A stretch of DNA of 64,000 nt from Janthinobacterium rivuli (GCF_029690045.1 NZ_CP121464.1:3100001-3164000); one strand, 5' to 3'. Shown: positions 1-9,934, counted from the first letter of the stretch. Numbers and translations are program-made. Notes: generated from the letters alone by a model not told the origin.

Positions 1-538
1 ATGTCAGGCTGAGCATGAGAGGCTGGGCCATGCCATCGCGCAGCACGCTGGCCACATAGGTTTCCTGGTCGATTTCGATGGGGCCGCAGCGCAGGCGCTG
101 GCCGCCGACCGGGTGGTGGCGCACGCGCGAGCGGCGCAGCACGGCGGCCACGCGGGCCACCACTTCGGCCGGATTGAAAGGCTTGATGATGTAGTCGTCG
201 GCGCCTACGCGCAGGGCGGCCAGCTTGTCGGCATCCTGGTCGCGGGCTGTGAGCATGATGACGGGCGTTTCGCCGCGCCGGCGCACTTCCGCCAGCACGC
301 CCCAGCCATCGACCCTGGGCATTTGCACATCGAGCAGCAAGAGGTCCGGCGCCAATGCAAGGTGCTGGTTCAGCGCTTCCTGGCCATCGTGCGCGAAGGC
401 CGTGCGGTAGCCGTCGCGCTCGAGGTAACCGGCGAGGATGCGGGCGATTTGCGGTTCATCTTCGGCGATCAGGACGAGGGCGGAAGGCGGCGTGGTGGCA
501 AGGAAGGAGGGCTGGCTGGCGCTGTGATGATAGTTCAT
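1..538 (-). CDS. OmpR/BaeR-type response regulator (partial, runs off the window)
   Basis: The first 179 residues of a two-component transcription regulator; the C-terminal DNA-binding part lies outside the window. The receiver domain covers about residues 20-135, with the acidic pocket E26/D27/E28, phospho-acceptor D70 in LLLLD, T97 in LTAR and K119 in IIKPF. After it comes a LRRS linker and the start of a winged-helix domain. The phrase after the conserved Lys (FNPAEVVARV) is typical of BaeR/AdeR-like regulators. It is divergent from the RND operon across a 133-base gap, the usual arrangement for a local efflux regulator, so control of that pump is the natural inference. The partner kinase would lie beyond the left edge. 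Confidence 0.9.
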   Translation of the reverse strand, partial: MNYHHSASQPSFLATTPPSALVLIAEDEPQIARILAGYLERDGYRTAFAHDGQEALNQHLALAPDLLLLDVQMPRVDGWGVLAEVRRRGETPVIMLTARDQDADKLAALRVGADDYIIKPFNPAEVVARVAAVLRRSRVRHHPVGGQRLRCGPIEIDQETYVASVLRDGMAQPLMLSLT

Positions 539-671
539 CCAAATAGTCTAGCATTCTTCGCTGTCTCCATCGAATCTCCACATTTCTTTGACGGAACATC
601 CACGTTGGCCTTCTATGCTCTTGTTATCTGTCGACCGGACTGCCGGTTGGGATCAGCCATAGAGAAAAGTC

Positions 672-1829
672 ATGCCAGTAAAGTACCTCACCAGGAAAAA
701 CATGTTGATCGCCGCGGCACTGCTCAGCCTTGCCGCCTGTTCCAAACCCGCGACGGAAGAAGGCGCCGCGCCGCCCGCCGCCGTCACTGTGCTCAAGCTG
801 CAAGCGGCGCCCGTCGTCCTCAGCGACGAATTGCCGGGCAGGGTGGTTGCCTTCCGCACGGCCGACATCCGCCCGCAGGTGGGCGGCATCGTACTGCGCC
901 GCCAGTTCGAGCAGGGCGCCGAAGTGAAAGCGGGCCAGAAGCTGTTCCAGCTCAATCCCGCGCCATTCCAGGCGGACGTCGATTCGGCCGCCGCCACCCT
1001 GCAGCACGCGGTGGCCACGGCGAAGCGCGCCAGCAGCCAGGCCGACAGGTTAAAACCGCTGGTGGAAGCGGACGCCATCAGCCGCCAGGCGTATGACGAC
1101 GCCGTGGCCCAGCGCGAGCAAGCCGTGGCCACCGTGGCGCAGGCACGCGCGGCCCTGGCGCGGCGCCGCCTGGACCTGGCTTTTGCCAGCATCGAGGCGC
1201 CGATTGCCGGGCGCATCGGCTCCGAACTGGTGACGGAAGGCGCGCTCGTGGGCATGACGGATGCGACGCCGATGGCGCGCATCCAGCAGATCGACAAGGT
1301 GTACGTCGACGTGCGCCAGCCGGCCGCCGCGCTGGCCGCCTTGCAAGCCTCCGGTACCGGCGGCGCGGACAAGCTGCCCGTGACCATTTTGGGCGCGGAT
1401 GGCCAGCCGCATCCCGTCACGGGCCGCATCCTGTTCTCGGGCATCAGCGTCGATGCGGGTACGGGCGACGCCGTCGTCCGCGTGCTGGTCGACAATCCGC
1501 AGCGCCAGCTGCTGCCGGGCATGTTCGTGCGCGCCCGCATTGCCCGCGCCGTGCAGGCAAATGGCGTGCTGTTGCCGCAGCAAGCCGTCTTGCACAGCAG
1601 CGGCGGCCAGGCGCAGGCCTGGGTCCTCGATGGCACGAACAAAGCCAGCCTCAAAACCATCGCCGTGGGCGACGTGATCGAGCACCAGTACGTGGTCAAC
1701 GGCGGCTTGAAGGCCGGTGAAACCGTCGTCATCGAAGGCCAGGAACGCTTGCAGCCGGGCGCCACCGCCGCGCCGCAGCCGTGGAAGCCGGCCGTCGTGG
1801 CAACGGCGGCTGCCGCCAAGGCCCGTTGA
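672..1829 (+). CDS. RND efflux periplasmic adaptor (MFP) lipoprotein
   Basis: Membrane-fusion subunit of a tripartite drug efflux pump (AcrA/MexA/AdeA class), linking the inner-membrane RND pump to the outer-membrane channel. At 385 residues the length is normal. Signal peptide with lipobox LAAC puts the lipidated Cys at residue 23. A lipoyl/barrel-sandwich half motif (GRVVAFRTADIRPQVGG) lies near residues 55-72, followed by an alpha-helical hairpin around 95-170 and the second lipoyl half (FASIEAPIAGRIG). A purine-rich GAGAAAAG just before the ATG serves as ribosome site. First gene of the operon, 33 bases ahead of the pump gene. The substrate cannot be read from sequence. Confidence 0.93.
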   Translation: MPVKYLTRKNMLIAAALLSLAACSKPATEEGAAPPAAVTVLKLQAAPVVLSDELPGRVVAFRTADIRPQVGGIVLRRQFEQGAEVKAGQKLFQLNPAPFQADVDSAAATLQHAVATAKRASSQADRLKPLVEADAISRQAYDDAVAQREQAVATVAQARAALARRRLDLAFASIEAPIAGRIGSELVTEGALVGMTDATPMARIQQIDKVYVDVRQPAAALAALQASGTGGADKLPVTILGADGQPHPVTGRILFSGISVDAGTGDAVVRVLVDNPQRQLLPGMFVRARIARAVQANGVLLPQQAVLHSSGGQAQAWVLDGTNKASLKTIAVGDVIEHQYVVNGGLKAGETVVIEGQERLQPGATAAPQPWKPAVVATAAAAKAR

Positions 1830-1862
1830 TGCCCACTTTGAATACAATGAAAGCCTAACGAC

Positions 1863-4800
1863 ATGCCTCAATTTTTCATTAACCGCCCCGTCTTTGCGTG
1901 GGTGGTGGCGGTCTTCATCGTCCTGTTCGGACTGATCGCCATACCGCAATTGCCGATTGCGCGTTTCCCTTCGGTGGCGCCGCCCAGCGTCAGCATCAGC
2001 GCCAACTATCCTGGCGCCACGCCGCAAACCATGAACGATTCCGTGGTCGGCCTGATCGAGCGCGAACTGTCGGGCGTCAAGCACCTGCTGTATTTCGAGT
2101 CGTCCACCGATACGTCGGGTTCGGCCTCGATCACCGTCACCTTCCAGCCGGGAACGAATCCGGAAATGGCGCAGGTGGACGTGCAAAACCGCCTGAAAGC
2201 CATCGAACCGCGTTTGCCGCAAGCCGTGCGGCAAAACGGCTTGACGGTGGAGTCGGCGTCGTCCGGCTTCCTGATGATCGTCAGCCTGATTTCCGACAAT
2301 GGCCAGCACGATGAAGTGGCGCTGGGCGACTACCTGGCGCGCAACGTGACGGAAGAACTGCGCCGCATTCCCGGCGTGGGCAAGGTGCAGCTGTTCGGCT
2401 CCGAGCGGGCCATGCGCATCTGGGTCGATCCGGCCAAGCTGGTGTCGTACAACATCGCCATGGGCGAGCTGACGGCCGCCATCGCGCAGCAAAATGCGCA
2501 GATCGCGCCGGGCCGCCTGGGCGATTCGCCGGCCGTGCACGGCCAGCGCGTGACCATTCCGCTGACGGTGCAGGGCCAGTTGCAAACGCCGGCCGAATTT
2601 GCCGCCATCGTGCTGCGCGCGAATGCGGATGGCTCGAAAGTGACCATCGGCGACGTGGCGAAAGTGTCGCTGGGCGCGCAAAGCTTCAACTTCAGCATCC
2701 GCGAAAACGGGCAAGCCGCGTCGGGCGCTGCCATCATGCTGTCGCCGGGCGCCAACGCCGTGCAGACGGCGGCCGCCGTGCGCGCGCGCATGGCCGAACT
2801 GGCGCACACCATGCCGGCCGGGATCAAGTACTCGGTGCCGTTCGATACGGCGCCGTTCGTGAAAATCTCGATTGAAAAGGTCATCGTCACCCTGCTGGAA
2901 GCGATGGTGCTGGTCTTCCTCGTCATGTACCTGTTCCTGCAAAAGATACGCTACACCCTGATTCCCGCCATCGTCGCGCCGATTGCCCTGATGGGCACCT
3001 TCACGGTGATGCTGATGGCCGGCTATTCCGTCAACGTGCTGACCATGTTCGGCATGGTGCTGGCCATCGGCATCATCGTCGACGATGCCATCGTGGTGGT
3101 GGAAGCCGTCGAGCGCCTGATGGCGACCGAGGGCTTGTCGCCGAAGGAAGCGACGTCGAAAGCCATGCGTGAAATCACGGGTGCCGTCGTCGGCATCACC
3201 CTGGTGCTGACGGCCGTGTTCATCCCGATGGCGCTGGCCAGCGGTTCCGTGGGCGCCATCTACCGCCAGTTCACCCTGGCCATGGCCGTGTCGATTTTGT
3301 TCTCGGCGTTCCTGGCCTTGACCCTGACGCCGGCCCTGTGCGCCACCATGCTCAAACCGATAGGCCCGCACGACCACGATAAAAAGGGCTTTTTCCTGTG
3401 GTTCGACCGCCAGTTTGAGCGCATGACGGCGCGCTATGAAAAGGGTGTGGTGGCGATGGTGAAACGCGCCGGCCGCTCGATGCTGCTGTATGGCGCCATC
3501 GTCGCGGCGCTGGGCGTGGCTTTCATGCAGCTGCCGTCGGCCTTTTTGCCGGAAGAAGACCAGGGATACTTCATCACCTCGATCCAGCTGCCGTCCGACG
3601 CCACCATGGAGCGCACGCTCGATGTCGTCAAACTGTACGAGCAGCACGTGGCCACGCGGCCCGGCATCGAAGTGAACCAGTCTATTCTCGGTTTCAGCTT
3701 TTCCGGCGCGGGGCCGAACGCGGGCCTGGCCTTCACCATGCTGAAGGACTGGAAACAGCGCAACGGCGCCACGGCGCAGGAAGAAGTGGCGCTGGCGCAG
3801 GCCGCCATGTCGCAGGCGAAGGAGGGCGTGATCATGAGTTTGATGCCACCCGCCATCGATGAACTGGGCAACTCGTCCGGCTTTTCCATGCGCCTGCAAG
3901 ACCGCGCCAACCAGGGCATCACTGCCCTGCAGGCGGCGCAGAACCAGTTGCTGGGACTGGCCGCGCAAAGCGCCAAGGTGGCGGGCGTGTATCCGGACGG
4001 CTTGCCACCGGGCGCCAGCGTGCGCCTCGATATCGACCGCACCAAGGCCGAAGCGCTGGGCATGTCGTTTACGGCCATTGCCGACATGCTGACGGCGGCC
4101 ATGGGTTCGACCTATGTCAACGATTTTCCCAACGCTGGCCGCATGCAGCAGGTGATCATCCAGGCCGATGCGCCGTCGCGCATGCAGTTGAACGATGTGC
4201 TGGCACTGCGCATCCGCAATAACGCGGGCGGCATGGTGGCCCTGGGTGAACTGGTGCGCCCCGTGTGGAGCGAGTCGCCGCTGCAGCTGGTGCGCTACCA
4301 GGGTTATCCTGCGGCGCGCATTTCCGGCAGCGCCGCACCGGGCGTCTCCAGCGGCGACGCCATGCTGGAAATGGAACGCCTCGTGAAGCAACTGCCACCG
4401 GGCTTTGCGCTGGCGTGGACGGGCCAGTCGCTGCAAGAGAAGGAATCGGCGTCGCAAGCGCCCATGCTGATGGCGCTGTCGATGCTGGTGGTCTTCCTCG
4501 TGCTGGCGGCGCTGTATGAAAGCTGGTCGATTCCCGTCTCCGTGATGCTGGTTGTGCCTTTGGGATTATTGGGCGCCGTGCTGGCCGTGATGTTGCGCGG
4601 CATGCCGAACGATGTGTTCTTCAAGGTGGGCATGATCACGATCATCGGCCTGTCGGCGAAGAACGCCATTTTGATCGTCGAATATGCGCGCCAGCTGCAG
4701 GCGCAAGGGCGTGGACTGGTCGAGGCGACGGTGGAAGCGGCTAGATTGCGCCTGCGCCCGATTTTGATGACGTCACTGGCGTTTGCGCTGGGCGTGGTGC

Positions 4801-5009
4801 CGCTGATGCTGGCCACGGGCGCCAGCGCTGAGACGCAGCACGCGATCGGTACGGGCGTATTCGGCGGCATGATCACCGCCACCGTGCTGGCCGTGTTTTT
4901 CGTGCCCGTGTTCTTTGTCGTGGTGCTGGGCGCCGTCGACAAGATGGGCGCGTACTTCAACAAACGCAGTAACCGCATCGCCGTCAAGGCGGTGGAAGGA
5001 GAATCGTAA
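1863..5009 (+). CDS. RND multidrug efflux pump, HAE1 family inner-membrane subunit
   Basis: Proton-driven trimeric exporter of the AcrB/MexB/AdeB family, 1048 residues, full length. It begins with the family N-terminus (FFINRPVFAWVVAV). The proton-relay residues are present: D407 and D408 in GIIVDDAIVV, at exactly the AcrB positions, and K933 in GLSAKNAIL, equivalent to AcrB Lys940. Two large periplasmic loops and twelve membrane segments follow the usual pattern. The stop codon overlaps the start of the channel gene (TAATG), so the two are translationally coupled. Together with the neighbouring adaptor, channel and divergent regulator this is a complete pump unit of the AdeABC/AdeR kind. Confidence 0.96.
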   Translation: MPQFFINRPVFAWVVAVFIVLFGLIAIPQLPIARFPSVAPPSVSISANYPGATPQTMNDSVVGLIERELSGVKHLLYFESSTDTSGSASITVTFQPGTNPEMAQVDVQNRLKAIEPRLPQAVRQNGLTVESASSGFLMIVSLISDNGQHDEVALGDYLARNVTEELRRIPGVGKVQLFGSERAMRIWVDPAKLVSYNIAMGELTAAIAQQNAQIAPGRLGDSPAVHGQRVTIPLTVQGQLQTPAEFAAIVLRANADGSKVTIGDVAKVSLGAQSFNFSIRENGQAASGAAIMLSPGANAVQTAAAVRARMAELAHTMPAGIKYSVPFDTAPFVKISIEKVIVTLLEAMVLVFLVMYLFLQKIRYTLIPAIVAPIALMGTFTVMLMAGYSVNVLTMFGMVLAIGIIVDDAIVVVEAVERLMATEGLSPKEATSKAMREITGAVVGITLVLTAVFIPMALASGSVGAIYRQFTLAMAVSILFSAFLALTLTPALCATMLKPIGPHDHDKKGFFLWFDRQFERMTARYEKGVVAMVKRAGRSMLLYGAIVAALGVAFMQLPSAFLPEEDQGYFITSIQLPSDATMERTLDVVKLYEQHVATRPGIEVNQSILGFSFSGAGPNAGLAFTMLKDWKQRNGATAQEEVALAQAAMSQAKEGVIMSLMPPAIDELGNSSGFSMRLQDRANQGITALQAAQNQLLGLAAQSAKVAGVYPDGLPPGASVRLDIDRTKAEALGMSFTAIADMLTAAMGSTYVNDFPNAGRMQQVIIQADAPSRMQLNDVLALRIRNNAGGMVALGELVRPVWSESPLQLVRYQGYPAARISGSAAPGVSSGDAMLEMERLVKQLPPGFALAWTGQSLQEKESASQAPMLMALSMLVVFLVLAALYESWSIPVSVMLVVPLGLLGAVLAVMLRGMPNDVFFKVGMITIIGLSAKNAILIVEYARQLQAQGRGLVEATVEAARLRLRPILMTSLAFALGVVPLMLATGASAETQHAIGTGVFGGMITATVLAVFFVPVFFVVVLGAVDKMGAYFNKRSNRIAVKAVEGES

Positions 5010-6373
5010 TGCGTTTATTCTTTATCACACCCCTGGCCGTGCTGGCCCTGTCGGCGTGTTCCTTGACGCCGCCGCTGGTCAAGCCGGCGGCGCCGATCCC
5101 TGCCAGTTATGGCGAACTCGCTGCGCAGGGTAGCGCCGCGGACCTGGGCTGGCGCCAGATGCTGCTCGATGCGCGTCTGCAGCGCCTGGTCGATATCGCG
5201 CTGGAAAACAACCGCGACTTGCGCGTCGCGTCCCTCAACGTGGAAGCCGTGCGGGCGCAGTACCAGATCCAGGATGCGGGCCGTTATCCGGCCATCGGCG
5301 CGAATGTGGGCGGCGTGCGCCAGCGCGGCGCCGATGCGGTGACGCAAAACCAGTTCACTGCCGGCATCGCCATGAGCGCGTTCGAGATCGACCTGTTCGG
5401 CCGCCTGCGCTCGCTGTCGGACGCCGCGTTCGCCCGCTACCTGGCCACGCAGCAGGGCCAGCGCGCCGCGCACATGGCCCTGATCGGCGCCGTGGCCGAC
5501 GCCTACCTGGAACAGCGGCTGGCGGAAGAGCAGCTGGCACTGGCGCGGCAAACCCTGCTTGACTGGCGCCAGGCCTTGCTCCTGACGCAGCGCCTGCACG
5601 GCGCGCAGCAGGGCAGCGGCCTGGACGTGGCGCAGGCGGAAGGGCAGGCGGCCACGGCGGAAGCGGACGTGCAGGCGCGCGAACGGGCCAGTCTACTTTC
5701 GCGCAACAACCTGGAATTGCTGCTCGGCGCGCCGCTGCCAACGGACTTGCCGGCAGGCCGGCCGCTCGATGGCCAGCCCGTGCTGACGCAGCTGCCGCCC
5801 GGCCTGCCATCGGACTTGCTTGCGCGCCGCCCCGATATCCTGCAGGCCGAATATGCGCTGGTGGCGGCGAATGCGGAAATCGGCGCCGCCCGCGCCGCCT
5901 TCTTCCCGCGCCTGTCGCTGACGGCGTCGCTGGGCTTTGCCAGCCCGGAACTCGGTGATTTGTTCCGCGGCAGCGCGCGCAGCTGGGCGTTCGCGCCGCA
6001 AGTGACGCAGCCGCTGTTCCAGGGCGGCCAGTTGCGCGCGGAATTGCAGCTGTCGCGCCTGCGCAAGGACGTGGCCGTGCTGCAGTACGAACAGGCGATC
6101 CAGGCGGCGTTCCGCGACGTGCGCGACGGCCTGGCCGGCAGTGCCACGTATGCGCAGCAGATCGCCGCGCAAGAGCGCGTGGTGGTGGCGGCGCGGCAGC
6201 GTCAGCGCCTGTCGCAGCTGCGCTACGACGCGGGCCAGGACAGCCGCCTGGAACTGCTTGACGCGCAGCGCCAGTCGTATGCGGCGCAGCAAACCCTGCT
6301 CGACGCGCGGCGCGACCAGTTCAAGTCGGCCGTGGCCCTGTACAAGGCGCTGGGGGGAGGGCTGGAAGAGTAG
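5009..6373 (+). CDS. Outer-membrane efflux channel lipoprotein (OprM/NodT family)
   Basis: TolC-like outer-membrane channel of the OprM/NodT family, 454 residues. The signal peptide ends in lipobox LSAC with Cys17, so it is a lipoprotein. The two internally similar OEP repeats are visible, each with its coiled-coil helices; FEIDLFGRLRSLSDAA in the first repeat and the block LLARRPDILQAEYALVAANAEIGAARAAFFP in shortened form (RRPDI, then GAARAAFFP) are family hallmarks. The ATG shares one base with the pump's stop codon. It completes the adaptor-pump-channel operon. Confidence 0.94.
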   Translation: MRLFFITPLAVLALSACSLTPPLVKPAAPIPASYGELAAQGSAADLGWRQMLLDARLQRLVDIALENNRDLRVASLNVEAVRAQYQIQDAGRYPAIGANVGGVRQRGADAVTQNQFTAGIAMSAFEIDLFGRLRSLSDAAFARYLATQQGQRAAHMALIGAVADAYLEQRLAEEQLALARQTLLDWRQALLLTQRLHGAQQGSGLDVAQAEGQAATAEADVQARERASLLSRNNLELLLGAPLPTDLPAGRPLDGQPVLTQLPPGLPSDLLARRPDILQAEYALVAANAEIGAARAAFFPRLSLTASLGFASPELGDLFRGSARSWAFAPQVTQPLFQGGQLRAELQLSRLRKDVAVLQYEQAIQAAFRDVRDGLAGSATYAQQIAAQERVVVAARQRQRLSQLRYDAGQDSRLELLDAQRQSYAAQQTLLDARRDQFKSAVALYKALGGGLEE

Positions 6374-6397
6374 CGGCCTTGCGGGCTTGGCGCCGTT

Positions 6398-6673
6398 CTA
6401 CGACAGGCAGCCCTTCAGCCTGTGTGGTTTGGTCCAGCCGGCTTCGCTGGCCTTGTCGACAAAACAGATGGCCAGTTGCGCGAAGCCTGGCGAGGTGAAG
6501 TACATGCTGGCCGTCGCATCCTGGCGCTCACGGGTGATGAACCACTGCGCGTCGCCATGCGCCAGTCCGTAGCTGGCCGCGCGGTGCACCAGCAAGTCGG
6601 CGTTGCCACGCTGCACGATGGCTACCCGTACGTCGGCTTCGCCCATGTTGTTGGTTTGATAGATGCGCGCCAC
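6398..6673 (-). CDS. DUF6150 family protein
   Basis: Small soluble protein (91 residues) of unknown function; the opening ARIYQTNNMGEADVRVAIV and the later ARERQDA-like block agree with DUF6150 proteins. I chose the GTG at 6673 over an upstream ATG at 6790. A strong -10 (TATAGT, 6710-6705) would start transcription near 6698, downstream of that ATG. AGGAAA sits next to the GTG, and the family fold begins there. No membrane segment or signal peptide. It is convergent with the efflux operon and shares no obvious function with its neighbours. Confidence 0.65.
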   Translation of the reverse strand: MARIYQTNNMGEADVRVAIVQRGNADLLVHRAASYGLAHGDAQWFITRERQDATASMYFTSPGFAQLAICFVDKASEAGWTKPHRLKGCLS

Positions 6674-6704
6674 TTTCCTGACCCCGGTTTTAATCGTGCC
6701 TGCG

Positions 6705-6710
6705 ACTATA
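6705..6710 (-). promoter_or_regulatory. Probable -10 element for the DUF6150 gene
   Basis: TATAGT on the minus strand, 32 bases before the GTG start at 6673. A TTGTCT hexamer lies 19 bases upstream. The position argues against translation from the ATG at 6790. Confidence 0.4.
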
Positions 6711-6868
6711 CACCGATTAAGTTGCCTAAAGACAACTACAAGCTGGGACGGCAAAACTTTTTTTGCGCCGCTGCATCCAAACGCGTGCATGGCAAGTAGT
6801 ACAGGGGTGCGCTCGCCGCAAACGCGGCATGAGCGGCACCTTCACTCACTCTTACAGGGGCCACGACC

Positions 6869-8518
6869 ATGCCACATTTGCCAACCTTGCCATACGCCAA
6901 GCTGCTGCTCGTTTCCGCCGTCGCCATGTCGCTTTCCGCCTGCGGCGGCGGCAGCGACCATGACGATGTGGTTGTTCCGCCACCGCCGCCCGTGGTGGTG
7001 GCCGGCGACGTCTTCGTGCTCACCGCCAGTAATAAACTGCTGTCGTTCGACCGCGCCGCGCCAGCCACCATCCGCAGCACGGTCACCGTCACGGGCTTGC
7101 AGGCTGGCGAAAACCTGCTGGGCATCGATTTCCGTCCCGCCGATGGCCAGCTGTACGGCGTCGGCAGCACGGGACGCATCTACACCCTGAATGGCGTGAC
7201 GGGTGCCGCCACCGTCAAAGCCACCCTGGCAGCCGATGCGGCCGACGCGACGGCGCCTTACACGGCGCTGGCCGGCACGGAGTTCGGCGTCGACTTCAAC
7301 CCCGTCGCCGACCGCCTGCGCATCGTCAGCAACACGGGCCAGAGCCTGCGCATCAATGTCGATACGGGCGCCACCACCACGGATGGCGCCATCAACGGCG
7401 GAGCAGGCAATACGGCCATCACGGCCGCCGCCTACAGCAACAGTTTTGCGGGCACGGCCAGCACGACCCTGTTCGTCATCGACGCGGCCAACGCCACCCT
7501 GTACACGCAAAATCCGCCCAACAACGGTACCCTGGCCAGCGCCGTGCCGCTGGGCGTGGCGGCCACCGGCGTGGCCGGCTTCGACATCGACGCGCGCACC
7601 AACACGGGCTACGCCGTCATGACGGTGGCTGGCGTGCGCAATCTGTACACGCTGAATCTGGCAGCCAGCACGGCGCCGGCGACCCTGGTGGCGGCCATCG
7701 GCGTGACGGAAGAAGTGCGCGGCATCGCCCTGAAAGCGCCGGCGGCGCCCGTCGCCTACGGCCTGACGGACGACAATCGCATCGTCAGCTTCAAGACGGC
7801 CACCCCGAACACCCTGGACGCCAATGTGGCCGTGACGGGCCTGGCGGCGGGCGAGCGCCTGCTGGGTTTTGACATCCGTCCCAAGGATGGCTTGCTGTAC
7901 GGGATATCGTCGGCGGGACGCATCGTCACCATCGCCCCGGACACGGGCGCCGTCACCGTCAAGGCGACGCTGGCCGCCGATGCGGCGGATGCCACCGCGC
8001 CGTACACGGCCATCGCCGGCACGGCCTTTGGCGTCGATTTCAACCCCGTCGCCGACCGCCTGCGCGTGATCGGCAACACGGGACAAAGCCTGCGCATCAA
8101 TGTCGACACGGGCGCCACCACCACCGACGGCGCCGTCAACAGGGCTGGCGCGGCGCCTGTCGTCACGGCAGCCGCCTACAGCAACAGCTTTGCCGGCACG
8201 ACGTCGACCATGTTGTTCGATATCGACACGGCCAGCGCCAGTCTCGCCTTGCAAAATCCGCCGAACGACGGCACCCTCGTCAACGTCGGCGCGCTGGGCG
8301 TGGCGGTGGCCGGTGACGCGGGCTTCGACATCGCGGGCGGCGCCAACGGCTTGGCCCTGGCGGTGCTGCGCACGTCGGCCACGGGACCGAGCTCGCTGTA
8401 CCGCATTGACCTGGCGACGGGTGCGGCCGTGCTGAGCGGCGGCGCGGCCACGCCGGCCGCTTCCGCCATCGGCAACGGGTCGGTGGGCTTGGTCGATATT
8501 GCCATCGCGCTCAAGTAA
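6869..8518 (+). CDS. DUF4394 domain lipoprotein with an internal duplication
   Basis: Predicted exported lipoprotein of 549 residues. The signal peptide ends LSAC, giving lipidated Cys25, followed by a Gly/Asp/Pro-rich linker with a run of prolines. The rest is two copies of a beta-rich DUF4394 unit, about residues 45-290 and 297-548. Both contain near-identical blocks such as GVDFNPVADRLR, NTGQSLRINVDTGATT and AAYSNSFAGT. The repeated pattern suggests a propeller-like fold. The function is unknown. A GGGG stretch precedes the ATG. It stands alone, with no evident operon partner. Confidence 0.82.
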   Translation: MPHLPTLPYAKLLLVSAVAMSLSACGGGSDHDDVVVPPPPPVVVAGDVFVLTASNKLLSFDRAAPATIRSTVTVTGLQAGENLLGIDFRPADGQLYGVGSTGRIYTLNGVTGAATVKATLAADAADATAPYTALAGTEFGVDFNPVADRLRIVSNTGQSLRINVDTGATTTDGAINGGAGNTAITAAAYSNSFAGTASTTLFVIDAANATLYTQNPPNNGTLASAVPLGVAATGVAGFDIDARTNTGYAVMTVAGVRNLYTLNLAASTAPATLVAAIGVTEEVRGIALKAPAAPVAYGLTDDNRIVSFKTATPNTLDANVAVTGLAAGERLLGFDIRPKDGLLYGISSAGRIVTIAPDTGAVTVKATLAADAADATAPYTAIAGTAFGVDFNPVADRLRVIGNTGQSLRINVDTGATTTDGAVNRAGAAPVVTAAAYSNSFAGTTSTMLFDIDTASASLALQNPPNDGTLVNVGALGVAVAGDAGFDIAGGANGLALAVLRTSATGPSSLYRIDLATGAAVLSGGAATPAASAIGNGSVGLVDIAIALK

Positions 8519-8546
8519 GGAAGCACGCCGCAGCTTTGCTTTGATT

Positions 8547-8574
8547 CAATAATTCCAGTATCATGGAATTATTG
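8547..8574. promoter_or_regulatory. Perfect 11-bp inverted repeat upstream of arsB, likely metalloregulator operator
   Basis: Left arm CAATAATTCCA (8547-8557), six-base spacer, right arm TGGAATTATTG (8564-8574), a perfect dyad. Its size and AT-rich nature are what one expects for an ArsR/SmtB-type winged-helix repressor. No arsR gene is in the window, so control would be in trans. The dyad covers an in-frame ATG at 8563, which argues against that codon as the arsB start. Confidence 0.6.
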
Positions 8575-8631
8575 TTGATATTCAATGGCTGCGGCGCATG
8601 GTGCCCGCGATGCCGCAACGAACGGGACCTC

Positions 8632-9912
8632 ATGCTCACCGCTTTCCTCATCTTTCTCGCCACATTAGTCCTCGTCATCTGGCAGCCGCGCGGCCTGGGC
8701 ATCGGCTGGAGCGCCGTCATCGGCGCTGGTGTCGCCTTGCTGGCCGGCGTGATCCACTGGGGCGACATCCCCGTCGTCTGGCATATCGTGTGGAACGCCA
8801 CGGGCACGTTTGTTGCCGTGATCATCATCAGTCTGCTGCTCGACGCGGCCGGCTTCTTTGAATGGGCCGCGCTGCACGTGGCGCGCTGGGGCGGCGGCAG
8901 CGGACGCAAACTGTTCGTGCTGCTGGTCTTGCTGGGCGCCCTGGTTTCCGCCGTGTTCGCCAATGACGGCGCCGCGCTGATCCTGACGCCCATCGTCATC
9001 GCCATGCTGCGCGCCCTGAAATTTTCCGCCAAGGCCACCCTGGCCTACGTGATGGCGGCCGGTTTCATCGCCGACACGGCCAGCCTGCCGCTGGTGGTGT
9101 CGAACCTGGTGAATATCGTCTCGGCCGATTTCTTCAAGATCGGCTTTGCCGAATATGCGTCCGTGATGGTGCCCGTCAACGTTGTCGCCGTGCTGGCAAC
9201 CCTGGCGGCCTTGCTGATCTTTTTCCGCAAGGATATCCCTCGCGACTACGAAGTCGCGCAGCTGAAACGCCCTGACGCCGCCATCCGCGACCCGGGCACC
9301 TTCCGCGCCGGCTGGCTGGTGCTGGCGCTGCTGCTGGTGGGATTTTTCTCGCAAGAAGCCTTGGGCGTGCCCATCAGCCTGATCGCCGCCGTGGGCGCGG
9401 CGCTGCTGCTGGCCGTGGCCGGCAAGGGCCACGTGATTTCCACGCGCCACGTGCTGCGCCATGCGCCGTGGCAGATCGTCGTCTTTTCGCTGGGCATGTA
9501 CCTGGTCGTGTACGGCTTGCGCAATGCTGGCTTGACGGCTTACCTGACGGGTATGCTGAACCACTTCGCGCAGTACGGCGTGTGGGGCGCGGCCATGGGC
9601 ACGGGCGTGCTGACGGCGTTATTGTCTTCCGTGATGAACAACCTGCCAACGGTGCTGGTGGGCGCGTTGGCCATCGATCCGACGACGGCGCAAGGGGCAG
9701 TGCGCGAAGCGATGATTTACGCGAACGTCATCGGCAGCGACCTGGGACCGAAGATCACGCCCATCGGCAGCCTGGCCACTTTGCTGTGGCTGCACGTGCT
9801 CGACAGCAAGAACATCCACATTTCCTGGGGCTACTATTTCCGCGTCGGCATCGTGCTGACCGTGCCCGTGCTGCTGGTGACCCTGGCCGCGCTGGCGCTG
9901 CGCCTGGGGTGA
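8632..9912 (+). CDS. arsB: Arsenite efflux pump ArsB
   Basis: Inner-membrane carrier that exports arsenite and antimonite; 426 residues and about ten to twelve hydrophobic segments, the normal ArsB size. Family blocks include [13 protein letters not shown] near the N-terminus, [14 protein letters not shown] and [21 protein letters not shown] (split here by the GSDLGPK and [11 protein letters not shown] motifs). I start at the ATG of MLTAFLIF, the usual ArsB N-terminus; an in-frame ATG at 8563 lies inside a palindromic operator. The gene stands alone: no arsR, arsC, arsH or acr3 nearby, which is unusual for an arsenic locus. Confidence 0.93.
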   Translation: MLTAFLIFLATLVLVIWQPRGLGIGWSAVIGAGVALLAGVIHWGDIPVVWHIVWNATGTFVAVIIISLLLDAAGFFEWAALHVARWGGGSGRKLFVLLVLLGALVSAVFANDGAALILTPIVIAMLRALKFSAKATLAYVMAAGFIADTASLPLVVSNLVNIVSADFFKIGFAEYASVMVPVNVVAVLATLAALLIFFRKDIPRDYEVAQLKRPDAAIRDPGTFRAGWLVLALLLVGFFSQEALGVPISLIAAVGAALLLAVAGKGHVISTRHVLRHAPWQIVVFSLGMYLVVYGLRNAGLTAYLTGMLNHFAQYGVWGAAMGTGVLTALLSSVMNNLPTVLVGALAIDPTTAQGAVREAMIYANVIGSDLGPKITPIGSLATLLWLHVLDSKNIHISWGYYFRVGIVLTVPVLLVTLAALALRLG

Positions 9913-9934
9913 TGGCGGAGCGGGGGATGGTTTA

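Noticed and set aside
1050..4457. A long antisense frame opposite the RND pump
   Set aside because: Composition rich in His, Arg and Gln, no domain, and full overlap with a certain gene mark it as a shadow.
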